This document shows positions 44,699 through 52,724 of a stretch of 64,000 nt of DNA, one piece after another. The notes beneath the pieces were generated by a model, which was not told the origin of the DNA, ran no database searches, and saw nothing but the letters and a program-made list of their open reading frames with translations. The stretch's first letter is position 1, and each line of letters opens with the position of its first letter. A program made the position numbers and the translations under genes. The stretch is from Micromonospora matsumotoense (GTDB lineage: Bacteria; Actinomycetota; Actinomycetes; Mycobacteriales; Micromonosporaceae), in NCBI RefSeq assembly GCF_900091525.1, contig NZ_FMCU01000015.1:62001-126000 (forward strand), in the 5' to 3' direction.

Positions 44699-45855
44699 CC
44701 GCTCTCCTCGTTCGACAGGTCGTCGGGCAGGTACGGGACGATCCGGGCCATCGCCTCGTCGTGGAACGCGGCGTTGATGTCGACCCCCACATAGCGGCGG
44801 CCGAGCTGCAGCGCGGCGAGCCCGGTCGTCCCGGCGCCGGAGAACGGATCCAAGACGACGCCGCCCGGTGGGCAGCCGGCCGCGATCGCCCGTAGCGGCA
44901 GGTCGATCGGAAAGGGGGCCACGTGCGACCCCCGGTAGGGGCGGGTCGCGATCCGCCACACATCCCCCGGGTTGCGTCCCTTCGGATGGGCGGCGGTGTG
45001 GGCGTACCCGAGCGGGACGAGGTTGCCCCGCCCTGCCCGAGGCTCGACCTGGACCTCCTCGGCACTGTACTTACCGGCGCCGTACGCGGTGGCGCCGCAG
45101 CGGCGGGCGGTCGCGCCGATCCCGCCGGTGCGGCCCTTGCGTGCCCCGCCGATGATCCGGGTCCCGTCGGCGGCCTCCGGCCGGACGAGCGGGATCCGGA
45201 TCGGATCGAGGTCGAAGTAGTAGGAATGGGACCTGGTGAGCAGGAACAGCAGTTCGTAGCCGGTGCTCAGCCGGTCGGTGACGGACTCGGGCATCGGGTT
45301 GGTCTTCGACCAGATGACCGCGTTGCGCAGCCACCAGCCGCGCGCCTGCAGTGCGAACGCGGTCCGCCAGGGCACGCCGATCAGGTTCTTCGCCGGCAAC
45401 GGCGCGGACCGCCCTGATGTTCCGGTGGTCCCGCCGCCGGTGTCGTAGGCGCGACGGGTCCCGCCGGTGTAGCTGTCGCCGAGGTTCAGCCACAGCGTCC
45501 CGGTGGGTTGAAGGACCCGCAGCGCCTCGTCGAACACGCGCACCAGGCGGTCGACGTACTCGTTCACCGTGGGCTCCAGCCCGTACTGCAGGTCGCCCCA
45601 CGTCGCCCCGCACCGGCGGCACGACGTGCCGTCGCGGCGTGGCCCGGCAGGTAGCGGGTGCGGGCAGGCGGGGGTGCCACCGTGCCACGCACCGGTGCCG
45701 TAGTCCCGCAGCGACCAGAACGGCGGGCTGGTCACGATGGCGTCGACACTGCCGTCGGGCATCGCGGCGAGCACCTGCCGGGCGTCGCCGAGATACAACT
45801 CGACCGGGCCGGCCTTCCGGTACCGGTAGGCGTCCAGCAAGGTGGGATCGGTCAT
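44695..45855 (-). CDS. Beta-class DNA (N4/N6) methyltransferase
   Basis: A 386-residue amino-methyltransferase. The catalytic motif IV TSPPFW is near residue 40 and the SAM-binding motif DPFSGAGTTGLAAL near the C-terminus (motif order IV then I, beta class). Between them lie a CxxC-like pair (ACPH, CRRCG), WLNLGDSYTGG, and ELLFLLTRSHSYYFD. It should methylate adenine-N6 or cytosine-N4 in a short target. No restriction enzyme accompanies it. ATG overlaps the upstream dcm-like stop (ATGA). Confidence 0.9.
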   Translation of the reverse strand: MTDPTLLDAYRYRKAGPVELYLGDARQVLAAMPDGSVDAIVTSPPFWSLRDYGTGAWHGGTPACPHPLPAGPRRDGTSCRRCGATWGDLQYGLEPTVNEYVDRLVRVFDEALRVLQPTGTLWLNLGDSYTGGTRRAYDTGGGTTGTSGRSAPLPAKNLIGVPWRTAFALQARGWWLRNAVIWSKTNPMPESVTDRLSTGYELLFLLTRSHSYYFDLDPIRIPLVRPEAADGTRIIGGARKGRTGGIGATARRCGATAYGAGKYSAEEVQVEPRAGRGNLVPLGYAHTAAHPKGRNPGDVWRIATRPYRGSHVAPFPIDLPLRAIAAGCPPGGVVLDPFSGAGTTGLAALQLGRRYVGVDINAAFHDEAMARIVPYLPDDLSNEESG

Positions 45856-47283
45856 GTTGGCACCGCCCACCGGTGCGGGCACAGCAGCATCCGCAACGCG
45901 GTGGCTGCCTGTTGCGGGACGACGCCGTTGCCGAGGACCCGCAGCGCGCCGGTACGCGGCAACGCGAGCACCGGGTCGGTCACCCACTGTTGGTCGAGGC
46001 CCATGAGCCATTCCACGAACGGCGGCGCCAGGACCGGTTTGCCGTGCCGCCCGGGCTGGGTCGGCTCCGGCACCGGCCGGCCGAGCAGCAGCTCCCACCG
46101 CGCTACCGCTTCGGCATAGACGCCCCACCGGTCGGCGTCGGGCTGACCCAACCCGGCGACGGTGGTGCGCAGGTCCGCGCCGCCGTCGCCGTGCCGGCCA
46201 GGTCCCCGCGCGTCGGAGGCGCGCGGGGTGGGCAAGGTCCGGGCCGGTACCCGCACCGCTGCCGACGGCAGGGTGAGGTCCCCGTGTGAGCCACGTTGCC
46301 CCGGGCAGCCCTTGGTGCCGTCGGTTGCCTTCGGGGTGGGTAGCAGCACCTGTGACAGCGGTGGCCGCCATCCGGCTCCGGCGCGCCGGCCGGGGGTGCC
46401 GGTGTCGCTGGCGCGCGGGGTGGGCAGCAGCGGCGGAGTCTTCGACTTCCCGCCGCGCTGCGGCCGGTAGCCGCGGACCGCCGATTCCAGGGCCGGCCGC
46501 CAGGTGTCACGGTGGGTGCCGCTCATGGAGCCGGTGCCGCCTCCCGGAGTGGGTATAGGCAGCAACTGCCCGGCGATACCGGCGAGACTGGGCCGGCGGG
46601 TCGCCCCGGCCGAGGGGGACCTGTTCGACCCGTATGTCACCGCGGTCGGTGTCGGCAGCAGGTGATGGCGGGTGCCGGTCGGCTCGACCAGGTCGGGCAG
46701 CCCGTACTGGTGGCCGGGGCCCTTGCCATCACGGGCGCAGGGTGTCGGCAACGTCCGCACCCCCTCCTCCCAGTCGGTGGGTGGGGGTGGCCAGCAGGAA
46801 CAGCCGGTCCCGTTGGTGGGCGGCGCCGATGTCGGATGCGCGTAGGCATAGCCAACTCGTGTCGTACCCGATCTCGGCCAGGTCAGCGTGGACGACGTCG
46901 AGCCCTCTCCGCAGGAGGGCGGCGACGTTCTCCACGAACAGCAACTGCGGTCGAAGGACGCGAACGGCTGCGGCGACGTAGTTCCAGACGCTGGAGTGCT
47001 CCCCGGTGATACCAACGCGTTTGCCGGCATTGCTGATGTCCTGGCAGGGGAACCCGGCGGTGAGGATGTCGACAGGTTCGACCTGGGCCCAGTCGACGAC
47101 GCTGATATCGCCGAGGTTCGGGATGCCGGGCCAGTGATGGGCCAGGACGGTGGCGGCGTGTCGGTCGGTCTCGGCGTACCAGGCGAGCCGGCCGCCGAGC
47201 ACCAGCTCGACGGCCAGGTCGAGCCCGCCGTACCCGCTGCACAGGGAACCGACTCGTGGTGCGGCGGTGGCTTCACCGTTCAC
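45852..47283 (-). pseudogene. C5-cytosine DNA methyltransferase gene with a four-base frameshift
   Basis: The 5' part (47283 to about 46790) encodes the SAM motif VGSLCSGYGGLDLAVEL, the catalytic GFPCQDISNAG and ENVAALLRRG, through AAHQRDRLFLLATP. The 3' part (about 46780 to 45852) continues in the next frame with TDWEEGVRTLPTP, several LPTP.A.D repeats and the terminal RVLGNGVVPQQAATALR. The frames join at CACCCACC on the coding strand (46775-46791 region), where one CACC copy too many shifts the frame. Removing it gives a protein of about 475 residues. GTG start with GGGGAGG; GTGA overlap upstream. Confidence 0.8.
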
Positions 47284-48146
47284 GCCACCTCCCCACGCCC
47301 CGCGGCGGCAGGTGCCGTCGCGTCGTGCGGGCAGGTCCACGGCCCACAGCCAGGAGAATCCGCCGGCCGTGGGCGTGGGCGCAGCACCACCTCGTCGAGC
47401 GGCACCCGAGCTCGGTGCAGGAAGAACTGCCCGCGCAGCGGATGCCCGTCGGCGTTGGCCTTCGCGGAGCCGTGGCGGATCGCCCGGTCGAAGGCGACCG
47501 CGTCGGCCCACTCCGCAGGGCTGTTCGCCCGCAGGTCGGCCCAGAAGCCGTCGTCGTGGAACGGGCAACCCACGCACGACGACTTCGGGGTGTCCCCGAG
47601 GCCATGGTCGGCCAGGTATCGGAGACAGTCGGTCCGCCGCCAGCCCAGGTCGAGCAACGGGTGGACGCTGTGCATGTAGCCGACGTCCGAGTCGCGGGCG
47701 CGGCCGATCTCGTCCAGGCTGATCCCGATCGCCATCCGCGCCCGCACCCCGGCCGGCACCCGCGTCGGGTGCGGGTAGCCGAGCCGGCGCCGCACCTCCA
47801 CCTTGATCGGTTTGATCTTGTACTCGGAGGTGCACTGCCGTCGAGCCATGCCCCGCTGACCGTTCGGCCCGAGCGTGAACAGGGGCATGGACGCGAAGCG
47901 GTGCTCCGGGTCGAGCGCGTCAGCCCGGATGTCTCCGGTGCTGACGCGCACGACCTCGATGCCGGCTGCCTGAGCGATGCCCGTCAACCGGTCCAGATGG
48001 CGATAGACCGCAGCCGGTTCCCAGGACGTGTCGGCGAAGATCGCCGCGTCGAACCCCGGGATCGTGCCCCGGGCGGCGAGCAGCAGGAGCGTGGTGCTCT
48101 GCACGCCCGCGCCCAGCGACAGGTAGCGGTGGGTGGGTGCGCTCAC
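47280..48146 (-). CDS. PAPS-reductase-like ATP pyrophosphatase
   Basis: A 288-residue adenine nucleotide alpha-hydrolase-fold protein. The PP-loop is SLGAGVQSTTLLLLA, followed by FADTSWEPAAVYRHLDRL, then RRQCTSEYKIKPIKVEV and CVGCPFHDDGFW with conserved cysteines. Relatives occur on phages and integrative elements near methyltransferases; DndC of DNA phosphorothioation is a distant member, but no other dnd gene is present. Substrate unknown. GTG starts overlap at both ends with neighbouring genes, placing it mid-operon. Confidence 0.82.
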   Translation of the reverse strand: MSAPTHRYLSLGAGVQSTTLLLLAARGTIPGFDAAIFADTSWEPAAVYRHLDRLTGIAQAAGIEVVRVSTGDIRADALDPEHRFASMPLFTLGPNGQRGMARRQCTSEYKIKPIKVEVRRRLGYPHPTRVPAGVRARMAIGISLDEIGRARDSDVGYMHSVHPLLDLGWRRTDCLRYLADHGLGDTPKSSCVGCPFHDDGFWADLRANSPAEWADAVAFDRAIRHGSAKANADGHPLRGQFFLHRARVPLDEVVLRPRPRPADSPGCGPWTCPHDATAPAAAGRGEVA

Positions 48147-49135
48147 GCGACCACCCCGGTTCCGCCTCGCGGTGATGGGCGTTTGGTGAAGATCAGGACG
48201 TCTTCGTGCGCGATGAGGTGCATCGGCATCCCGGCGGCCCTGGCCTTGCGGACCTGTTGGAGTTGGAAGAACGACGGCCGGGCGACGAGGTGGTCGTCGC
48301 GGACGGCGGCGAGGAGTGCGACGCACCGTTCGGTCGGGACGAGGCCGGCGCGCCGGCCGGCGGCGATGACCGCGCTGGGCAGGTCGACCAGCTCGGTGTG
48401 TTTGCGCCAGGGACGGGCGGTGACCACGACGACGCCGCCGGGGTGTAGCAGGGTGGCGCAGCCGGCCAGGATCTGGGCGAAGCCGTCGGTAAGGCCGGTC
48501 AGGTCGCGGTAGGCGAGGTTGCCCCTGTCCTCGCCGTCGTTGTATCGGTCGTCGTACTTGACGACCCCGTCAGCGCCGGGGCGCACGAGGCCATGCACCG
48601 TGGGCCCGTACGGCGGTGAGGTGACCACGAGGGCCACCTGCCCGGTGAGGACTTGCGGGACCAGAGACATCAGTCGGGTCGCGTCGCCGCGGATGACCGA
48701 CGCGCGTCCGGTGGCACCCTGGTCATGGGCGTGGCGGATATTGGCGTCGGCGATGTTCGACCACTGCGGCTCGTACTCGATGCCGAAGGCGTCGCGGCCG
48801 GCGTGGACCGCCTCGACCAGGGTGGTGCCGATGCCGCACATCGGGTCCAGGACCAGGTCCCCGGGCCGGGTGTAGGCGGCGATGGCGTGGGCGGCGATCG
48901 CCGGGAGCATCCGGGCGGGATGCTTGACCGACTCCGGCACGTGCCGGCCGCGTCGTTGGACGGGTCCGGTGGACTGGGCGGTGGCCCAGACAGACAGGCC
49001 GTCGGAGTCGGCGCGGTGGCGGCCGTCGTACTCGCGGTGCCGCCCCGGGTAGTCCTCGCCGGCGGCGGGGCTGAAGGTGTTCGGCTCGTTGGGGTCGGGG
49101 TGTCCGGTGGTGGTGGGTTCAGGCACGGCGGTCAC
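48143..49135 (-). CDS. DNA methyltransferase with TRM11-like motif order
   Basis: A 330-residue SAM-dependent methyltransferase. Motif I LDPMCGIGTTLVEAVHAGR precedes motif IV VVTSPPYGPTVHG, so order is I then IV. The C-terminus has LLHPGGVVVVTARPWRK and HEDVLIFTKR. The TSPPY motif predicts amino-group methylation of adenine or cytosine. Start among closely spaced GTGs (49138, 49135, 49126); 49135 is used here, overlapping the upstream gene by 17 bases. Confidence 0.85.
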   Translation of the reverse strand: MTAVPEPTTTGHPDPNEPNTFSPAAGEDYPGRHREYDGRHRADSDGLSVWATAQSTGPVQRRGRHVPESVKHPARMLPAIAAHAIAAYTRPGDLVLDPMCGIGTTLVEAVHAGRDAFGIEYEPQWSNIADANIRHAHDQGATGRASVIRGDATRLMSLVPQVLTGQVALVVTSPPYGPTVHGLVRPGADGVVKYDDRYNDGEDRGNLAYRDLTGLTDGFAQILAGCATLLHPGGVVVVTARPWRKHTELVDLPSAVIAAGRRAGLVPTERCVALLAAVRDDHLVARPSFFQLQQVRKARAAGMPMHLIAHEDVLIFTKRPSPRGGTGVVA

Positions 49136-50060
49136 CACCGTCGCGGTCGCGGCGCCGTCGCTGCCCGGCAACCGGGCTGGGCTGCCGTGGGGTGAAGACC
49201 AGTAGGTCGGCGTGCACCCGCAGGTGCGCGACGGCCCACTGTTCGGGGTTGGCGTGGGCGAGGGTGAGCAGCTCCTCATCGGCGACGACGTGGTAGACGA
49301 ACTCGTCGCCGTCGGTGCCGGCCTCCACGGCGACGATGTGCTGCAGGTAGCCGAGCCCCACGCGGGAGGCGGCGGCCACGAGAGGGCCGAAGTCCTCGGG
49401 CGTGGGCTGCGTACCGGTGGGCACGCCGACGACGAGCACGAGGCAGCCGCCGGGGCGCAGCAGCCGCGCGCAGGCGGCGAGAAGCCAGGCGAGCCGGACC
49501 CGGGCGGCCGTGTCCGTCTCGTGCAGCGGCCAGGACGCGACCACCAGGCTGGTGACCGAGTCCAGCGGTCCGTCGTCGCCCGACCGGACAACCGCGGTGT
49601 CGGGGCCGATGCCGGGCAGGTCGGGGTCGGTGAGGTCGTCGCCGAACCACTCGATCAGCTCGGGTACGTCGTCGCCCTCGCCGTCCTCGTGCGCGGTCGG
49701 GTGAAGCGGGTTGGTGTCGGTGGCCGCCGGCCGGCTGGTGGTGGCCGGGCCGATGAGCAGGCCGGAGCTGGTGTCGGTGAACCAGGCACGGTGGTGCAGG
49801 CGCTCGCCCTTTGCGCAGGTCGCGGTCAGGGCGTGGTCGCGGGTGAGGTCGACGACCGCCTCGCCGGGCCGGCTGTAGGCGGCGACGAGGCGGTAGGCCA
49901 GACGGGCGGGCAGGCTGGTGTGGTGCTCGGCGTCGGTGCGGGCCGTGCGCCAGACCGTGATCGGCACCGGCGGGTCGCCGGCGATCAGGTCGATGAGTGT
50001 GGAGTCGGCCGGCTCGGTGTGGTCGGCCGGGGTGTGCTGGTGCGGCGTGTGCTCGCTCAT
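49119..50060 (-). CDS. Methyltransferase-like protein lacking the catalytic motif
   Basis: A 313-residue protein with the same outline as its downstream neighbour: a motif-I-like RPGEAVVDLTRDHALTAT, then RLLRPGGCLVLVVGVPTGTQ and a C-terminal VHADLLVFTPRQ. Where the active relative has TSPPYG, this one reads VVASWPLHE, so it probably cannot methylate DNA. It may be a regulatory or target-recognition partner of the active enzyme. ATG at 50060 with GGAG ten bases upstream; first gene of the leftward cargo operon, reading away from the control region. Confidence 0.75.
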   Translation of the reverse strand: MSEHTPHQHTPADHTEPADSTLIDLIAGDPPVPITVWRTARTDAEHHTSLPARLAYRLVAAYSRPGEAVVDLTRDHALTATCAKGERLHHRAWFTDTSSGLLIGPATTSRPAATDTNPLHPTAHEDGEGDDVPELIEWFGDDLTDPDLPGIGPDTAVVRSGDDGPLDSVTSLVVASWPLHETDTAARVRLAWLLAACARLLRPGGCLVLVVGVPTGTQPTPEDFGPLVAAASRVGLGYLQHIVAVEAGTDGDEFVYHVVADEELLTLAHANPEQWAVAHLRVHADLLVFTPRQPSPVAGQRRRRDRDGGDRRA

Positions 50061-50095
50061 GTGCTGTCGGCTCCGCGCCGCGCCGTGAAGCGCTG

Positions 50096-50158
50096 ACACC
50101 CCCAAACCGGGGTTTGTGATCCCTGGCGAACACTTGCCGCACTCACCGCCGCTCACAG
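50096..50158 (-). repeat. Left copy of a large inverted repeat (control region)
   Basis: Read leftward, this stretch matches 51992-52053 read rightward over about 62 bases, with exact blocks TGTGAGCGGCG, CGGCAAGTGTTCGCCA, TCACAA and CCCGGTTTGGGGGTG. It lies about 36 bases before the start of the leftward methyltransferase-like gene, so it may be its promoter/operator. Confidence 0.8.
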
Positions 50159-50272
50159 GCGCTCACCGCCGGGCAGCTCGTCCCGGTTCCGACGGCTCTC
50201 CTAGCCGGCTTCGCGTGGCGACGACCAGCGGCAGCCACCGGGCTGCCGCAGGCGAGCCTGAACTCCACCCTC

Positions 50273-50303
50273 TTCTGTCAGTTACCGTCCGTTACTGACA
50301 GAA
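50273..50303. promoter_or_regulatory. Inverted repeat TTCTGTCAGT-N11-ACTGACAGAA
   Basis: Perfect 10-base arms (50273-50282, 50294-50303). Each arm contains a CTGTCA half-site of the motif that recurs through the next 600 bases. The centre also holds GTTAC twice. Candidate operator or origin element. Confidence 0.55.
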
Positions 50304-50429
50304 CAGGCAGGGATGCCGGTCTCGGTCCGTGGGGACGCTGCGGCGTCGGCGTGGATCACCGCGTTGACCAGCACTGTGAGAGTGGTGTGAGTGTCACCGG
50401 GTGGGCCCGGCTTCACCGGCTCGGTGCCC

Positions 50430-50884
50430 CTGTCACAGGTTGACCGTGTCAACGGTGGCAGAGCTTCTGCCGCTGTCGGAGGTGCCGAAGACGAGCTGGC
50501 GCGGGCCGACCGACGGCGACCGGTGACACCAGTGCGTGAGCGGACCGGACTGTCATAGGCTCCCGTTCCCGAGGCTGTGAGTGTCGTCGACGTCGTGTCA
50601 CGGGGCTGCGACGTGACCCGGTGACAGCGCCGTCGCACGCGTGCCTGACGGGCTCTGTCAACCTGTCACAGGGCAGGTCAGCCCACCTTTACCAGAACTC
50701 CTATCAGCGATCACAGCCGATGAATGCCGGTAGGGGTGTGCCTGTGACAGAAGCCGGGCGCTGGGCGGTGATCGGGGGTCTGAGCAGCTCTGTCAGAGGC
50801 TTGTGATGCTCGTGTGGCGGAATCGGTGCCGCCGCTCGCCGCGACAACGTCGGCGGCGGTCATCGAATCCCTTCGCTGTCACAG
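50430..50884. promoter_or_regulatory. Cluster of CTGTSACAG palindromes upstream of the sigma-like gene
   Basis: The 9-base palindrome CTGTSACAG (S = C or G) occurs at 50430-50438, 50663-50671, 50742-50750 and 50876-50884, with additional TGTCA/TGACA half-sites near 50392, 50447, 50524, 50551, 50596, 50622, 50656 and 50789. The last palindrome lies about ten bases before the sigma-like gene start and overlaps its ribosome site. The whole 50157-50894 stretch has no convincing gene. It could be an operator array or an iteron-type replication or transfer origin. Confidence 0.65.
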
Positions 50885-50894
50885 GAGTTTTGAC

Positions 50895-51773
50895 ATGAGC
50901 GTGTCCGACGCTACGGACTGGCCCACTTCCGCCCTTGACGCCGCGGCGACCGCCTTCGCCGCGCTGACGTGCGAACCCGCGCCGCTGGTGCTCGACTGCG
51001 CGGCATTCGGCGCCGACACCGGTCTGCCGCAGCGGGTGATGCCGCTGCCCGCGTTGCGGGACTGGCTGCTGCGCCACCCCCGTGCCTACACGGCGCGTGA
51101 CGAGGTGTGGCGGGAGCTGATCCGCCGTGCCCGCCTCGACGGGCCGCACTGGGTCGTCGCCGCGGCCGGCATGGCGATGCCGGCCCTGCAGCAGTACGCG
51201 GCCCGACTCTGCCAGGGGTACTACGGCGACCCGGCAGATGTGGATGCCGAGATCCTGACCGGCTTCCTGACCGCGCTGCGCGATCGGGTGGACCTGACGA
51301 AACCGGCGCCGTACGCGGGTCTGTGCCGGGCGGCGTGGCGGGCCGGGCGGGATCTGCGCCTGCAGCAGCAGGAGTACCTGCCGGTGGAGGACATCGAGCA
51401 CGTCGCCGCCGGCCCACGGACCCCGCGGGTGCCGTACGGGCATCCGGACCTCCTGGTCCGGCGGGCGGTGAGCCTCGGGATCCTCGATCCGGAAGACGAG
51501 CAGGCCTACATCGACGTCCGGCTCGGGCGTCGCGCGATCGAGCCCATCGCCGCCACCAACGGCGTCAGCGTGGACGCCCTGCGCATGCGGCTCTCGCGCA
51601 TCGACAGCCGCATCGCCGAGGCCCTCGCCGACGGCCTGCTGACCGGGGTCGCGTCGCCGGAAACCGTCGCGGAACTGCGGCGGCAAGCCGAACAGCGCGG
51701 TCAGCGACGGGCAGGCCGCGCTGCGGCTGCCCGCCGCGAAACCAGCCAGGTGGCGGCTGCGGCAGCTGCCTGA
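50895..51773 (+). CDS. Sigma-factor-like protein of the conjugative element
   Basis: A 292-residue protein that resembles a degenerate sigma factor. The stretch YYGDPADVDAEILTGFLTAL looks like region 2 and RAIEPIAATNGVSVDALRMR with LSRIDSRIAEAL like the region 4 HTH. The C-terminus is an Arg/Ala-rich tail. ATG with AGGAG seven bases upstream; that site overlaps a CTGTCACAG palindrome, so binding there could block its expression. It sits alone between a repeat array and a strong terminator, suggesting a master regulator of the element. Confidence 0.6.
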   Translation: MSVSDATDWPTSALDAAATAFAALTCEPAPLVLDCAAFGADTGLPQRVMPLPALRDWLLRHPRAYTARDEVWRELIRRARLDGPHWVVAAAGMAMPALQQYAARLCQGYYGDPADVDAEILTGFLTALRDRVDLTKPAPYAGLCRAAWRAGRDLRLQQQEYLPVEDIEHVAAGPRTPRVPYGHPDLLVRRAVSLGILDPEDEQAYIDVRLGRRAIEPIAATNGVSVDALRMRLSRIDSRIAEALADGLLTGVASPETVAELRRQAEQRGQRRAGRAAAARRETSQVAAAAAA

Positions 51774-51800
51774 CAGCCTCCCGCACCACCGAGCGCAACA

Positions 51801-51835
51801 GCTGTGGCCCGACGTGCACCACGTCGGGCCACAGC
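51801..51835 (+). terminator. Terminator after the sigma-like gene
   Basis: A perfect 16-base inverted repeat (GCTGTGGCCCGACGTG at 51801-51816, complement 51820-51835), three bases between arms, 28 bases after the stop, followed by CGTTTCTG. Confidence 0.8.
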
Positions 51836-51991
51836 CGTTTCTGCCTCCGCCCTGACAGAAACCGCTGGGCAGCACCCACTGTCGGGCAGCCGGAACGCTC
51901 CGACGGAGAAAAGCGTGCAGCCGGAGCAGGAACACTGAGGAAGAGCAGTTCAGCAGCCCTGACCTGCGCTGTGAGTCTTCGCCCCGAGGGT

Positions 51992-52053
51992 TGTGAGCGG
52001 CGTGGGAGCGCGGCAAGTGTTCGCCACAGGTCACAAGACCCGGTTTGGGGGTG
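51992..52053 (+). repeat. Right copy of the large inverted repeat, upstream of the transfer operon
   Basis: Inverted match of 50096-50158. It reads toward the transfer genes, with the pilin start about 285 bases away. The rest of the 51836-52337 gap has a small hairpin (GGGAGGA/TCCTCCC, 52193-52211) and no gene. The repeat is a candidate shared promoter or regulator site for the two outward operons. Confidence 0.8.
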
Positions 52054-52337
52054 CGGGACTTCCCCGAGCGGCACCGCTGCTCGTTGGTCCCGCCCGCCGC
52101 CGGGCGATACGAGGAACCGCGATCCGCGTGCCTCGGGTGCCGCGCCACGTTGATGCGCTGACACCACATTGATGACCGCAACCCACCCCTAAGGGAGGAC
52201 GAGCTCCTCCCGAGGCTCGCGGTGTCGTCGGTTCCTTCACCTACGCCCGGCGGCGGCCCCTTTGGACCGCTTCGAGCAATCGCCGCGCCCCGGTCACGCC
52301 GTTCGGCGCCCCGGGGCGCGGCGGGAGGTGAACCGCA

Positions 52338-52718
52338 ATGTCCCGCACCCCCACTCACATCCGTACAACCCGACGGGCCGGTCGTTTCGCGCTGCGCGTG
52401 GCCGTGCCGCTGGCCGGCACAGGACTGGCCCTCACCATCCCGGCCGCCGCGTACGCCGATCCCGGTAGCGCCGTCTACCTGGCGGCGAACTCGCTGCCGG
52501 TGGTGATCGCCAACCTTCAGGCCTGGGTCATGGGGATCCTTGCCGCGCTGGCCACTCTCTTCCTCGTCCTGGCCGGCGTGTACTGGGCCACCGCCGGTGG
52601 TGACCCGTCGCAGGTGGAGAAGGCCAAGCTCGCCCTGCGCAACGCGCTGGTCGGCTACGGCTTGGCGGTCCTCGCGCCGATCCTGCTGCAGATCATCCAG
52701 GGCATCGTCGGCGGCTGA
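52338..52718 (+). CDS. VirB2-like pilin
   Basis: A 126-residue membrane protein: basic N-terminus, signal-like segment ending AAAYADPGS, then two hydrophobic helices (AWVMGILAALATLFLVLAGV and LVGYGLAVLAPILLQIIQGI) with AGGDPSQVEKAK between them. This layout and size fit TrbC/VirB2-type pilins of actinobacterial conjugative elements. Strong ribosome site GGGAGGTG. First gene of the transfer operon. Confidence 0.75.
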   Translation: MSRTPTHIRTTRRAGRFALRVAVPLAGTGLALTIPAAAYADPGSAVYLAANSLPVVIANLQAWVMGILAALATLFLVLAGVYWATAGGDPSQVEKAKLALRNALVGYGLAVLAPILLQIIQGIVGG

Positions 52719-52724
52719 GACGTC

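Noticed and set aside
44325..47283. Programmed ribosomal frameshifting in the two broken genes
   Set aside because: The shifts differ in size (one missing base, four extra bases) and no slippery heptamer with downstream structure is evident; decay, phase change or read error are simpler.
47280..48146. DNA phosphorothioation (dnd) system
   Set aside because: Only a PAPS-reductase-like gene is present; no dndB, dndD or dndE and no cysteine desulfurase are seen.
50157..50894. CRISPR array
   Set aside because: The repeated units are only 5-9 bases, irregularly spaced and in both orientations, with no constant spacer length and no cas genes in the window.
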